Shown one piece after another: positions 1 to 9,040 of a stretch of DNA of 64,000 bases. This DNA is from an uncultured Cellvibrionales bacterium (GTDB lineage Bacteria > Pseudomonadota > Gammaproteobacteria > Pseudomonadales > Porticoccaceae). Under the pieces are notes generated by a model that worked only from the letters and a program-made list of their open reading frames with translations, was not told the DNA's origin and did not search any database. The DNA is taken from the NCBI GenBank assembly GCA_913031145.1, contig CAJWCO010000004.1, positions 1 through 64,000 of the forward strand, read 5' to 3'. The position numbers and the translations under genes were made by a program. The stretch's first letter is position 1. Every line of letters starts with the position of its first letter.

Positions 1-357
1 CACTTTACAGTGCCAGAAACTCTTTCCCCTGACATAACTACCTCACTTAAAATTTAATACCGTTTAAGGCGATTAATTATCCAGCCTCATTACGGGGCTA
101 GCCTATCACGCTTCACAAAACTACCTTGCGCACAGCGCGCGAAGATCGCTTTTGCATCTCCGAGAGTGTAGTTTATGGTTTTTCTTTCGTGGATGCGAAC
201 GATTTTGCCGTATTTTTGTAAAAAAGTGGTTTTTTATTCGCAAATAGTGCACTTTTTTGCATAATTTTCAATTGTGAGTTTAGTTTCGATCGATGTCTGT
301 CGAAAGCGTGCTATGGGCTGTACACTTGAATTTGTTTGTTAATTGAACGAGAGCATC
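1..357. other. Non-coding leader upstream of srkA
   Basis: I see no supported gene here. The stretch is AT-rich, with several A and T tracts around 210-270. A 9-bp inverted repeat (AAAAAAGTG at 220-228, CACTTTTTT at 250-258) could form a weak AT-rich hairpin, but it lacks the GC stem of an intrinsic terminator. The srkA promoter probably lies in this region; no confident -35/-10 pair was picked. Confidence 0.5.
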
Positions 358-1344
358 ATGGATAAAGCGTTGCAGCATCCTTTCGAAGCACTCACGCCAG
401 ATGTTTTGATCGACGCCGTTGAATCTCAAAGGTTGGCTTGTGATGGTCGCTTTTTGGCGCTCAATAGTTATGAGAACCGTGTTTATCAAGTGGGTGTGAG
501 CGACGCTGAACCCATGATTGTAAAGTTTTATCGCCCGCAACGTTGGAGCGACGAACAGATTCAAGAAGAGCATGAATTTTGCTTTCAGTTAGCAGATAGA
601 GAGTTGCCAGTGGTGGCGCCTTGGATTAACGGTGAGGGTCAAAGTTTGCACTATTATGGCAACTATCGGTTCGCGCTATTTGCCCGTCGGGGCGGGCATG
701 CGCCAGAATTCGATAATCGCGACAACTTAAAAACGCTGGGCCGCGTTCTGGGTCGTATTCATGGTGTGGGTTCGACTCTTGCGTACCGAGAGCGTCCGCA
801 ACTGGATGTGGAACGATGGGGATGGCGATCTTATGAATTAATTAGCAAAGATTTTATGGCGCCTGAATTGCAACTTGCTTATGACACGTTAGCGCAGGAT
901 GTTTTGCGAAAAATTGAGCAGCATGTTGCTGATTATGGGCCTATTAGTCGCATTCGAGTTCACGGGGATTGTCACGTAGGCAACATTTTATGGCGTGATC
1001 ACAACCCGCATTTTGTAGACTTCGATGATTCTTGCATGGCGCCGGCTATTCAAGATCTATGGATGTTTTTGTCCGGCGATCGTCATGCTCAAAGCCAGCA
1101 AATGCGCGAACTACTGAAAGGGTATACAGAGTTCTGCGAATTTGATGGTCGGCAGTTAGCCCTTATTGAAGTGTTGCGCACGCTACGGATTATGCATCAC
1201 AGTGCTTGGATAGCAAAGCGGTGGGACGACCCAGCATTCCCACGGGCGTTTTCTTGGTTCGGTTCAATACGTTATTGGAGTGAACATATTTTAACGTTGC
1301 GAGAACAGCTGGCGGCGCTTGATGAGCCTTTATTGGATATTTAA
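358..1344 (+). CDS. srkA: Stress response kinase A (SrkA/YihE)
   Basis: Cytoplasmic Ser/Thr protein kinase of the aminoglycoside-phosphotransferase fold; in E. coli SrkA counters stress-induced cell death. The start is taken at ATG 358, giving 328 residues, the same length as E. coli SrkA; a TTG 15 bases upstream is also in frame. Visible signatures are LNSYENRVYQ near the N-terminus, VVKFYRP-like nucleotide-binding Lys (IVKFYRPQRW), the catalytic loop HGDCHVGNILW and the metal-binding VDFDD. Family matching is strong along the whole length. It is transcribed alone; the next gene, a DUF481 protein, is convergent 8 bases away. In E. coli srkA is followed by dsbA, which is not seen here. Confidence 0.95.
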   Translation: MDKALQHPFEALTPDVLIDAVESQRLACDGRFLALNSYENRVYQVGVSDAEPMIVKFYRPQRWSDEQIQEEHEFCFQLADRELPVVAPWINGEGQSLHYYGNYRFALFARRGGHAPEFDNRDNLKTLGRVLGRIHGVGSTLAYRERPQLDVERWGWRSYELISKDFMAPELQLAYDTLAQDVLRKIEQHVADYGPISRIRVHGDCHVGNILWRDHNPHFVDFDDSCMAPAIQDLWMFLSGDRHAQSQQMRELLKGYTEFCEFDGRQLALIEVLRTLRIMHHSAWIAKRWDDPAFPRAFSWFGSIRYWSEHILTLREQLAALDEPLLDI

Positions 1345-1352
1345 AAACAGCG

Positions 1353-2264
1353 CTACCAATCGTAATGGATGCCCACAGTAAACTTACTGTCTAAGTGGTC
1401 TTTGCTGAGCACGGGTTGATTATCGTAGAGCCATTCTAACTTAACTTCGGTAAATACGTTGTCTACCACCGGAAGATGAATCGCAAGCTCGATGTCGGCT
1501 TGGCTATCTGCTGTATCTTCGAGTGAAACGCGAAAATCTTGTCGGTGCGATAGTTCTAAACGGCCGAATAGGGTTCGCGAGTAAATCAACGACCAACTCC
1601 AAGTAAGTTGGTCATCATTGGCCACGGAGACGAACTCTTCAGCGATCCATAACAGACCCGATTCAATGGACAGCTTTTCTGAAGTTTGGCTCAAAAAGTC
1701 GCGACCGACGGCTGAGCCGACGCTATAAGTTTTGTCGATTGCACGGGTTTCATCAGCACCGAATGATACCTCCGTATGCAGGAACCACTGGTCATTAAAA
1801 AACCAGTCATTTGCATACATGATTTCAAAACTGTCGCGAGCGGCGCTTTCGTCAAGCCTATGGCTTTCATATTCAAGTCGACCAATTTGGCGGGTTTGCT
1901 CCGCTCGGCGCTGCACAGTTGCTTCGACATCCCAATCTTTGCGGTTCTGGTTGCCAGCTGCAAAGGAACCAGCGAGCGCTAGATCGCCACTATAGGCCGC
2001 GGGATCAACCGTTGACCGAATCGAGCTAGGATTTTCAGCGATCGAGTGTTGTTGCTCAGATCGTTCGATATCAGCAGCGCGAGACGCGTCAATAACAAGG
2101 ATTCCGAAGCTGTCTGATTTCCATCGTATTTCATTCGCAGACTGTTCAAGCAGGGTTCCCGATAAAATATCACCATTATTCAACCGCAGCGTGTCGGCTG
2201 TGACCGAGGTAGAAAGCACCACGTATAAAAAAGCGGTTAGTTTCGTGTAACCCATCTGTGACAT
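1353..2264 (-). CDS. DUF481 family outer-membrane protein (YdiY-like)
   Basis: Predicted 303-residue secreted protein. The start at ATG 2264 gives a classical signal peptide (MGYTKLTAFLYVVLSTSVTA, cleavage before DTLRL); an ATG three codons later is possible. The N-terminal part resembles the short beta-rich domain often found before DUF481 (DTLRLNNGDILSGTLL), and the rest is rich in alternating aromatic/hydrophobic strands. It ends in Tyr-Asp-Trp, an aromatic C-terminus typical of BAM-assembled beta-barrels. The reading frame continues open upstream across gcvH on the other strand, but that extension is not protein-like and I reject it. The function of this family is unknown; salt or stress induction is reported for some members. 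Convergent with srkA, divergent from gcvH. Confidence 0.75.
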   Translation of the reverse strand: MSQMGYTKLTAFLYVVLSTSVTADTLRLNNGDILSGTLLEQSANEIRWKSDSFGILVIDASRAADIERSEQQHSIAENPSSIRSTVDPAAYSGDLALAGSFAAGNQNRKDWDVEATVQRRAEQTRQIGRLEYESHRLDESAARDSFEIMYANDWFFNDQWFLHTEVSFGADETRAIDKTYSVGSAVGRDFLSQTSEKLSIESGLLWIAEEFVSVANDDQLTWSWSLIYSRTLFGRLELSHRQDFRVSLEDTADSQADIELAIHLPVVDNVFTEVKLEWLYDNQPVLSKDHLDSKFTVGIHYDW

Positions 2265-2439
2265 AGAAAAGCCTGTACCGCTGTAATGAAAAAACCCTGC
2301 GCCAATATTATACAATAATGATTTGGCGGTGAGTGACTGATAAGCGCGGGATAAAGGAATCGGCTGTATTTTTTTATTTCTCACGGTACTATACTTCTGT
2401 ACTTTGTCGGCCACTTTAGACTGGCTACTGGAGCAATTT

Positions 2440-2829
2440 ATGAGCGAATTCCGTGCGGATTTGAAATATTCAGAGAGCCACGAGTGGGTTAAATTGGAGG
2501 CCGATGGCTCGGTCTTAGTGGGTATTACTGACCATGCGCAGGACGCGCTCGGAGACGTAGTGTATATAGAGTTGCCCGACGTGGGTGATGATATGGAGGC
2601 GGGCGCGGAAGTTGCTGTGATCGAGTCGGTGAAAGCGGCCTCAGATGTATACGCGCCCATTTCGGGAGAGGTGTTAGAGACCAATCAAGCGTTACAAGAA
2701 GACCCCGGCATTTTGAACAGATCACCCTATGACATGGGATGGTTTATGCGTATTCGGCCGAATGATCCCAGTAGTCTCGAAGACCTATTAGATGAAACGG
2801 CTTATCGGGTTCTAGTCGAGGAGGGCTAA
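2440..2829 (+). CDS. gcvH: Glycine cleavage system H protein
   Basis: Lipoyl carrier that shuttles the aminomethyl group between the P, T and L proteins of the glycine cleavage complex. The ATG at 2440 is preceded by GGAG and gives 129 residues, the usual length. The lipoylation motif ESVKAASD places the modified lysine at residue 65, as in E. coli. The N-terminus (LKYSESHEWVK) and C-terminus (GWFMRIRP) fit the family. It stands without gcvT or gcvP neighbours in this window, so either those genes are elsewhere or H protein serves mainly as a lipoyl relay; I cannot tell which from the window. Confidence 0.96.
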   Translation: MSEFRADLKYSESHEWVKLEADGSVLVGITDHAQDALGDVVYIELPDVGDDMEAGAEVAVIESVKAASDVYAPISGEVLETNQALQEDPGILNRSPYDMGWFMRIRPNDPSSLEDLLDETAYRVLVEEG

Positions 2830-2844
2830 TCGCGGGAAGGGCGG

Positions 2845-3501
2845 TTAATCTCGCAGAGATATGACTTTCCATTTTTTCTCACTAGCGATGCCACGTAATT
2901 TAGAATCTGGATCCACTGCGATGGGGATGTCGACTGCCATCAGCAATGGTAGATCATTGATCGAATCGCTATAAAAAGTACTGCCCTCAAGCGACAAACA
3001 GTTGTTTTCAAGCCACGCTTGCAAACGAGCAACTTTTCCCTCGCGAAAGGCGGCTACGCCGTCGACTTCGCCGGTGTATGCGCCATTTCGAACAATTAAT
3101 TCGGTCGCCAAAATGTCTTTCACGCCTAGAGCATGACAGATGGGTTCGACCACGAATCGATTAGTTGAGGTTATAATGACAAGCCGATCGCCGGCATTGC
3201 GGTGGTTGTTTAGTAGCGCCGTTGCTTTGCTAAGTTGCATCGGTGCTATGTGGGTGCGCATGAATTCTGTATGTAGAGCGTCAAGTTGACGCCGGGGTAG
3301 CGTGGTTAAGAATTGTAGGGAAAATTCTAAATATCGATAAATGTCGAGTGTGCCTGCGGTATAGTCGGCATAGAACTTGTCATTCATGCAGGCGTATATC
3401 TGTGCGTCCACATAACCATTGTCGATCAGGAATTGCCCCCAACTATGGTCGCTATCGCCCGCGATAAGTGTGTTGTCGAGATCAAAAAGTGCTAGCGCCA
3501 T
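2845..3501 (-). CDS. HAD-superfamily phosphatase, subfamily IB (SerB-like)
   Basis: Predicted 218-residue cytoplasmic phosphatase. Motif I is LFDLDNTLIAGD (nucleophile Asp and acid/base Asp), motif II is VIITSTN, and motif IV is YSDSINDLPLL, all consistent with the IB group. The gene is divergent from rppH-ptsP. The same HAD-rppH-ptsP neighbourhood exists in Pseudomonas, where the HAD gene (PA0335) has, as I recall, been reported as a histidinol-phosphate phosphatase. By synteny this could be that histidine-biosynthesis enzyme, but a phosphoserine phosphatase-like or other small-phosphatase role cannot be excluded from sequence. Confidence 0.85.
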   Translation of the reverse strand: MALALFDLDNTLIAGDSDHSWGQFLIDNGYVDAQIYACMNDKFYADYTAGTLDIYRYLEFSLQFLTTLPRRQLDALHTEFMRTHIAPMQLSKATALLNNHRNAGDRLVIITSTNRFVVEPICHALGVKDILATELIVRNGAYTGEVDGVAAFREGKVARLQAWLENNCLSLEGSTFYSDSINDLPLLMAVDIPIAVDPDSKLRGIASEKKWKVISLRD

Positions 3502-3627
3502 GGTTGCAACAGTGCTCGTGTTTTAAGGTTCGCAAGGATATCTTTGATCTCAAGTGTCCTCAAGGTAAAATTGGATCATCCAATGGAGTTGCGGACGTGT
3601 CGATGAATGGAAAAAGGAATCACTAAG

Positions 3628-4131
3628 TTGCTAGATAAAGATGGATTTCGCGCTAATGTGGCTATTGTTCTGAGCGACGGCCAAGGCCACGTCCTATGGG
3701 CTAAGCGTTTGGGGCAAGATGCTTGGCAATTTCCGCAAGGAGGCGTCGATATAAACGAGACTGCTGAGCAGGCTTTATATCGAGAATTATATGAAGAGAT
3801 TGGTCTTCAGGCGGGCGATGTGGAGCTTATGCAAAGCTCCAAGCGCTGGTTGCGCTACAAAATTCCTCCCGCCATGCAGCGCAAAGGCAAAACCCCGATT
3901 TGTGTTGGGCAGAAACAAAAATGGTTTTTTTTGCGATTAACCGGCGAGGCAAGCAAAATTCGCTTAGATGCAACGAGTTCGCCGGAGTTTGATGCGTGGC
4001 AGTGGGTTCACTACTGGCATCCCCTCGCTGCGGTGGTGACGTTCAAGCGAGGCGTTTACCGTGCCGCATTGAAAGAATTTTCAGGGCAAAATCGGCGACT
4101 TGAATTGGCCATCCACTCAGGAGGGACCTAA
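3628..4131 (+). CDS. rppH: RNA pyrophosphohydrolase
   Basis: Nudix hydrolase that removes pyrophosphate from the 5' end of primary transcripts and so starts mRNA decay. The Nudix box is complete (GGVDINETAEQALYRELYEE followed by IGL). Other family marks are WQFPQGG, WLRYKIP, the GQKQKWFFL strand and VVTFKRGVYR. I prefer the TTG start at 3628: it has AAGGA nine bases upstream and makes the N-terminus (LDKDGFRANV) line up with known RppH (IDDDGYRPNV). An ATG at 3607 would add seven residues but has no ribosome-binding site at the right distance. It ends two bases before ptsP, so the pair is surely cotranscribed. Confidence 0.93.
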   Translation: MLDKDGFRANVAIVLSDGQGHVLWAKRLGQDAWQFPQGGVDINETAEQALYRELYEEIGLQAGDVELMQSSKRWLRYKIPPAMQRKGKTPICVGQKQKWFFLRLTGEASKIRLDATSSPEFDAWQWVHYWHPLAAVVTFKRGVYRAALKEFSGQNRRLELAIHSGGT

Positions 4132-4133
4132 CT

Positions 4134-6404
4134 ATGCTGGCATCACTCCGCCACATTGTCCAAGAGGTTAATGGCGCTAGAAGCCTTGCGGAAGTGCTCG
4201 AGATTATCGTCAAGGAACTAAAAGCGACGCTAAATGTGGGTGTTTGCTCTGTTTATCTGTTCGACGCTCGAGAAGAACGCTATGTACTGATGGCGACCGA
4301 TGGTTTGCGCCAACAGGCAGTGGGGAAAGTTAAATTGGCAACCCGAGAGGGATTAGTGGGTTTGGTAGCCGCGCGGGAGGAACCGCTGAATGTTCAAAAT
4401 GCAGATCAGCATCCGAATTTTGTGTATTTTGATGAGGCCGATGAAGCGCCTTATCACTCATTTTTGGGCGTACCGATTATCCATCACCGGAAGGTTCTGG
4501 GTGTGTTGGTTTTGCAGCAGACGTCTGACCGCCGGTTTGCCAGCGAAGAAGAAGCCTTTTTAGTTACTGTTGGGGCGCAATTATCTGGTGCCATTGCGCA
4601 TGCTGAAGCCACAGGTGTGCTGAAACAGTTAGCAGTTGCGGGCCGCGGTAAGAGTCGCGAGGCGACCTTTCAGGGGATTGCGAGTGCGCCCGGTATTGGT
4701 ATTGGGCAGGCAGTTCTATCTGTGCAGAGTGCCGATTTGTCATTTGTGCCAGAACGTTTCTGTGACGATAGCACGGCCGAGATAACGCGCTTGCACGACG
4801 CGTTGAACGCGGCAAAGCGCGATATGCGAAATCTGGGCAAAGGGCTTGAAGACAAACTTAGCGCCGAAGAATTTGCTTTGTTTGAGGTATATATTCGCAT
4901 GCTGGACGATAGCTCTTTAGTGGGTGAGGTCGTTGCCGTGATCGAGTCAGGGCAAACTGCACAAAGTGCTTGGAGCGTGGTCATACTGAAGCATGTTAAG
5001 ACATTTCGAAAAATGGATGACCCCTATTTGCGCGAGCGGGCGGCGGATGTCGCTGACCTTGGTAAGCGCGTTCTGGGGTATTTGCAAAAAAATGATCGCC
5101 TTAAAGAAGTGTATCCCCGCCGAGCGGTGTTGGTCGGAGAGGATCTCTCAGCAACCGTGCTGGCAGATATTCCCGTAGACAGGCTTGTTGGGATTATCTC
5201 CTTAAAAGGTTCGAGTAATTCGCATTTGGCAATTGTTGCAAGAGCGTTGGGTATTCCTACCGTCATGGGTGCGCTGAATCTACCGATTGTCGAGCTAGAA
5301 GGGCAAGAAGTCATTGTCGATGGATTTAAAGGTGTCGTCGTAAGCCGACCCACTCGGGTTGTTCGACGGACCTATTTGGAGCGACAGCAAAAAGAAAAGT
5401 TGCTTGATAAGGATCTTAAAAAGCTCAGGGATACACCTTGTGTGACGCCTGACGGGTGGCGAACGTCGCTTTGGGTCAACACGGGTTTGCGCCAAGACAC
5501 GCTGCGGTCACTGCAAAGTGGTGCAGAGGCTGTGGGTCTTTATCGAACCGAAATCCCTTTTTTTATGCGCTCTGGGTTTCCAACGGAAGATGAGCAGATG
5601 GCGATCTATCGTGAGCAATTACTCGCTTTTTCGCCCCGTCCGGTTACTATGCGAACGCTGGACATCGGCGGTGATAAAGCGCTCCCATATTTTCCCATAG
5701 AAGAAGAAAATCCATTTCTTGGATGGCGCGGCATTCGAATTTCTTTGGATCACCCTGAGATCTTTCTGGTGCAGATTAGAGCCATGTTACGCGCGTGTGA
5801 AGGTATTGAGAACTTGCGAATCATGTTGCCGATGATTAGCAGTGTGGGTGAGTTACAAAGTGCTATCGGTTTGATCGACAGAGCCTATAAAGAGCTGACT
5901 TCAGAGGAAGGCTTGTCCGTTGCGCGCCCTCCGATCGGAGCTATGATCGAAGTGCCAGCGATGGTTTATCAAGTTAAGGCTTTGGCGCGGCAGGTGGATT
6001 TTTTGTCTGTAGGTACTAATGATCTGACACAGTATTTATTAGCCGTTGACCGCAATAACCCGCGTGTCGCTAATCTTTATACGTCATTTCATCCTAGCGT
6101 TCTTCGCGCGTTACAGATTATCGGAGAGCATGCTTCGGCCGCGCATTGCGAAGTCAGTGTCTGCGGTGAATTGGCAGGAGATCCGATGGGTGCGGTAATC
6201 CTGTCTGGGTTAGGCTACCGCCACCTATCCATGAGTGCGGGTAGTTTGCCAAGAGTGAAGTCGATGTTGATGCAAGTAACCCATGAAAAGGCAAAAGGCT
6301 TGGCTAAACGCGCGCTGCGCATGGACGACGCTGCGGCCGTTGGAAATTTCTTGTCCAACCAATTGGGGCAACCCGAACTCGCAAAATTATACAGTAGTCC
6401 ATGA
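4134..6404 (+). CDS. ptsP: PTS enzyme I-Ntr (phosphoenolpyruvate-protein phosphotransferase with GAF domain)
   Basis: First enzyme of the nitrogen-related phosphotransfer chain (EI-Ntr to NPr to EIIA-Ntr). The 756-residue protein has an N-terminal GAF sensor domain (about 1-165), then the enzyme I N-terminal, swivelling phosphohistidine and PEP-binding barrel domains. The phosphorylated His is in the GSSNSHLAIVARALG segment near residue 364; the PEP site is marked by TMRTLDIGGDK, GIRISLDHPEIF, SVGTNDLTQYLLAVDRNN and the catalytic Cys in VCGELAGDP. GAF domains of EI-Ntr proteins are linked to glutamine and 2-oxoglutarate sensing, which fits the nitrogen regulators at 47-51 kb. It is cotranscribed with rppH. 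Confidence 0.97.
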   Translation: MLASLRHIVQEVNGARSLAEVLEIIVKELKATLNVGVCSVYLFDAREERYVLMATDGLRQQAVGKVKLATREGLVGLVAAREEPLNVQNADQHPNFVYFDEADEAPYHSFLGVPIIHHRKVLGVLVLQQTSDRRFASEEEAFLVTVGAQLSGAIAHAEATGVLKQLAVAGRGKSREATFQGIASAPGIGIGQAVLSVQSADLSFVPERFCDDSTAEITRLHDALNAAKRDMRNLGKGLEDKLSAEEFALFEVYIRMLDDSSLVGEVVAVIESGQTAQSAWSVVILKHVKTFRKMDDPYLRERAADVADLGKRVLGYLQKNDRLKEVYPRRAVLVGEDLSATVLADIPVDRLVGIISLKGSSNSHLAIVARALGIPTVMGALNLPIVELEGQEVIVDGFKGVVVSRPTRVVRRTYLERQQKEKLLDKDLKKLRDTPCVTPDGWRTSLWVNTGLRQDTLRSLQSGAEAVGLYRTEIPFFMRSGFPTEDEQMAIYREQLLAFSPRPVTMRTLDIGGDKALPYFPIEEENPFLGWRGIRISLDHPEIFLVQIRAMLRACEGIENLRIMLPMISSVGELQSAIGLIDRAYKELTSEEGLSVARPPIGAMIEVPAMVYQVKALARQVDFLSVGTNDLTQYLLAVDRNNPRVANLYTSFHPSVLRALQIIGEHASAAHCEVSVCGELAGDPMGAVILSGLGYRHLSMSAGSLPRVKSMLMQVTHEKAKGLAKRALRMDDAAAVGNFLSNQLGQPELAKLYSSP

Positions 6405-6419
6405 CTGTAGATACTCCGC

Positions 6420-7193
6420 CTAGAGTTGATAATTGAATCGTTGAGTGCCTTGTAATTCACCGTTTAAATGAGCGTGCTCGACAACAGAGACAGCCCCGTT
6501 GCCTCTAATAACGACGGCTGTTGAAGCGCGAGTGCCGTAGTCTTTGCCTGTAATAAAAGGTGCGGAAAGTCTTTTTTCTAAGATTTTAGGGATCCCAGTG
6601 TCAGGTAACCGTTGACGCTCGTACGGGCTGCGCCGGCAGAGTAAGTTGGCGGTGTCTTCAGGCCATGTTCTATCGAGCGATGAACTTTTCGATGCTCGAT
6701 TAAGCCGTTGTTGAAGTCTTTTCTTTGCGTAATGCACCTTGGGCCAATCACTGTCTAAACCATGATTGCTCAGTCCGTAGATATTGGGTTTTAGAGAAAT
6801 GACCACGGGATCAACATTATTTATGTAAAAGAGTTTTTGGCCGTCAAACATCAATAAATTGAAGCCGCAATAGCGGTTTAGGTGCGAACGTATCGACTGA
6901 CTCCATTCCCATGCCGGCTGGGTTGAAGCCAAGAAATTAGACACCAAATGACCCCGAGATAACGAGTGCGGGGGATCTGCGCTACCCCGATAGTTGGTCA
7001 GCGCGGCGAATCTGCCGGTGCTTGAAACGCCGAGCCAGGTCCCGCCGCCGCGCAGGTCTCTGCCCGCTAATATATCTTGAGTTGACCACCAATGCATCGC
7101 AGCACTTGGCCGCGAGTTGAACTCGTCTCGATTCGCGACAACCACTAACGGCAGGTTGATTTGGGTCTTAAAGGCAATGGCAATTAGGCACAT
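6420..7193 (-). CDS. NRDE (TANGO2) family protein
   Basis: A 257-residue protein beginning MCLIAIAF and carrying the defining VVANRDEF motif close to the N-terminus, followed by ILAGRDLRGGGTWLG and FAALTNYRG, all hallmarks of the NRDE/TANGO2 family. The second residue is Cys, as usual in this family, whose fold resembles N-terminal nucleophile hydrolases. The molecular function is not settled; eukaryotic TANGO2 proteins and a bacterial homologue have been tied to haem trafficking. It is on the opposite strand to ptsP, 15 bases from its stop, and divergent from lgt. No signal peptide is seen, so it is probably cytoplasmic. Confidence 0.9.
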   Translation of the reverse strand: MCLIAIAFKTQINLPLVVVANRDEFNSRPSAAMHWWSTQDILAGRDLRGGGTWLGVSSTGRFAALTNYRGSADPPHSLSRGHLVSNFLASTQPAWEWSQSIRSHLNRYCGFNLLMFDGQKLFYINNVDPVVISLKPNIYGLSNHGLDSDWPKVHYAKKRLQQRLNRASKSSSLDRTWPEDTANLLCRRSPYERQRLPDTGIPKILEKRLSAPFITGKDYGTRASTAVVIRGNGAVSVVEHAHLNGELQGTQRFNYQL

Positions 7194-7309
7194 TGTGAGA
7201 GTGTAACCTTATCTGCTTTTGCCCGTCATCAGGTTTGCTATCGGTGGTAGGCTGACGGATAAAAGGCTATGATCTTTCTTGCCAAAAATTTAACTGAGAG
7301 TCAGGCGCT

Positions 7310-8128
7310 ATGATTAATCATCCCGGGATAGACCCCATTGCCGTGTCGCTTGGACCGCTACAAATTCATTGGTATGGGCTCATGTATTTGTTAGCTTTTC
7401 TGTCCGCTTGGCAGATTGCCAACCGGACGAGTCGTCGCGCTTGGTCGCCAGTCAAGGCGGATCAAGTTGAAGACCTCATCGTCTACGGTGCATGGGGAGT
7501 CATCTTGGGCGGGCGCATGGGATACATGCTATTTTACAGTTTTGATCAATGGGTTGCTGACCCCGCATTGGTCGTGCGAATATGGGAAGGGGGTATGTCT
7601 TTCCATGGCGGCTTACTCGGCGTGATACTTGCGTTACTGTGGTATGCTCGAAAACATAATTTGGCGTTTTTCAGTCTCACCGATTTTGTTGCCCCGTTGG
7701 TGCCAGCCGGGCTTTTTTTTGGGCGGATTGGCAATTTTATTGGCCAAGAACTTTGGGGAAGGCCGACTTCAGTGTCGTGGGCAATGTTGTTTCCCGCGGA
7801 CCCAGAGCAGTTGCCACGGCATCCCTCGCAACTTTATGAGGCATTTGGCGAGGGTTTATTATTGTTCGTTTTAGTCAATTGGTATGCCCGAAAACCACGA
7901 TTATTTGGTGAGGTCTCGGGGCTATTTCTATTAGGGTATGGCATGGCTCGATTTAGTGTGGAATTTGTTCGTCAACCGGACGCTCAGTTTGCGGGTGCCG
8001 AGGCAACGATACAGGCGTTCGATTGGATGACTCGTGGCCAATTGCTATGCGTGCCAATGATCTTCGCAGGGCTATGGTTCTTACGTCAACGGATAACGGG
8101 CGTGTTGCTCACTGGGTCAAAGGAATAA
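7310..8128 (+). CDS. lgt: Prolipoprotein diacylglyceryl transferase
   Basis: Inner-membrane enzyme that moves diacylglycerol from phosphatidylglycerol to the lipobox Cys of prolipoproteins, the first step of lipoprotein maturation. The 272-residue protein has about seven hydrophobic segments. Visible family motifs are IHWYGLMYLLAF, MSFHGGLLGV (catalytic His region), the signature GRIGNFIGQELWGR and HPSQLYEAFGEG. The signature usually reads GNFIN-GE; here Gly-Gln replaces Asn-Gly. It heads an lgt-thyA-folA run with short spacing (6 bases to thyA), the same order as in Pseudomonas and many other gammaproteobacteria. Confidence 0.97.
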   Translation: MINHPGIDPIAVSLGPLQIHWYGLMYLLAFLSAWQIANRTSRRAWSPVKADQVEDLIVYGAWGVILGGRMGYMLFYSFDQWVADPALVVRIWEGGMSFHGGLLGVILALLWYARKHNLAFFSLTDFVAPLVPAGLFFGRIGNFIGQELWGRPTSVSWAMLFPADPEQLPRHPSQLYEAFGEGLLLFVLVNWYARKPRLFGEVSGLFLLGYGMARFSVEFVRQPDAQFAGAEATIQAFDWMTRGQLLCVPMIFAGLWFLRQRITGVLLTGSKE

Positions 8129-8134
8129 CGTGTT

Positions 8135-9040
8135 ATGCGCCAATACCTAGAGCTGATGAGACACATTCAACAGCACGGAGTACACAAAGAGGATCGGACG
8201 GGTACTGGTACCATAAGTGTGTTCGGATACCAAATGCGGTTTGATTTGAGTATTGGATTTCCTTTGGTGACGACGAAAAAAGTTCATTTGAAATCTATTA
8301 TCCACGAGTTACTTTGGTTTATCCGTGGCGATACAAATATTCGTTATTTGGTTCAAAACGGCGTGAGTATTTGGAATGACTGGCCCTTCGAGCACTGGTT
8401 GCGAGAGCGCTCTGGCGAGCAGGGGATTTCGATGGACGTATCAAGTCGCCAACACGTGATGGCCGAGTTTGTTGAGCGCATCAAAAATGATGACGGATTT
8501 GCGCGCGAATACGGTGACTTAGGTCCTGTGTATGGCAAACAATGGCGTGATTTTGACGGGGTAGATCAGCTGGATCAAGTGATAAGGGACATTAAGAGCA
8601 ATCCAGACTCCCGACGTCATATCGTATCGGCTTGGAATCCGAGAGACATTCCCGTGATGGCGAAATCCGGCTTACCGCCCTGCCACAGCCTGTTTCAGTT
8701 TTATGTCAGTGAGGGAAAATTGTCGTGTCAGTTATATCAGCGTAGCGCAGATGTGTTTCTTGGCGTTCCCTTTAACATCGCGTCTTATGCGTTACTAACG
8801 ATGATGGTCGCGCAGGTCTGTGATCTAAAGTTGGGGGACTTTGTGCATACCTGTGGCGATGCGCATTTATATCTGAATCATCAAGATCAAGTGGCTCAGC
8901 AACTTACCCGAGTACCCCGCGGTCTTCCGCAGTTATCAATTAACCCCAGTGTTAATGCGCTTTTTGATTTTGTGTTTGAGGATTTCGAATTGTCTGATTA
9001 CGACCCTTATCCAGCCATCTCGGCTCCCGTCGCAGTATGA
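8135..9040 (+). CDS. thyA: Thymidylate synthase
   Basis: Makes dTMP from dUMP with methylene-tetrahydrofolate, which becomes dihydrofolate. The protein is 301 residues, longer than the 264-residue E. coli enzyme, because of an insertion at about residues 80-125 as in the long-form (Lactobacillus-like) enzymes. The catalytic Cys is Cys183 in [13 protein letters not shown]; other marks are EDRTGTGT at the folate/phosphate site, [11 protein letters not shown] and [19 protein letters not shown] lies before the ATG. It overlaps folA by four bases, coupling the synthase to the reductase that recycles its folate product. Confidence 0.98.
   Translation: MRQYLELMRHIQQHGVHKEDRTGTGTISVFGYQMRFDLSIGFPLVTTKKVHLKSIIHELLWFIRGDTNIRYLVQNGVSIWNDWPFEHWLRERSGEQGISMDVSSRQHVMAEFVERIKNDDGFAREYGDLGPVYGKQWRDFDGVDQLDQVIRDIKSNPDSRRHIVSAWNPRDIPVMAKSGLPPCHSLFQFYVSEGKLSCQLYQRSADVFLGVPFNIASYALLTMMVAQVCDLKLGDFVHTCGDAHLYLNHQDQVAQQLTRVPRGLPQLSINPSVNALFDFVFEDFELSDYDPYPAISAPVAV

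Noticed and set aside
220-258. Terminator at the inverted A/T repeat before srkA
   Set aside because: The stem is almost all A-T pairs and has a long loop; no GC-rich stem followed by a T-run.
2265-2684. N-terminal extension of the DUF481 protein over gcvH
   Set aside because: The frame is open but lies antisense to gcvH, is rich in Ser/Thr/Pro shadow composition, and would bury a good signal peptide in the middle of the protein.
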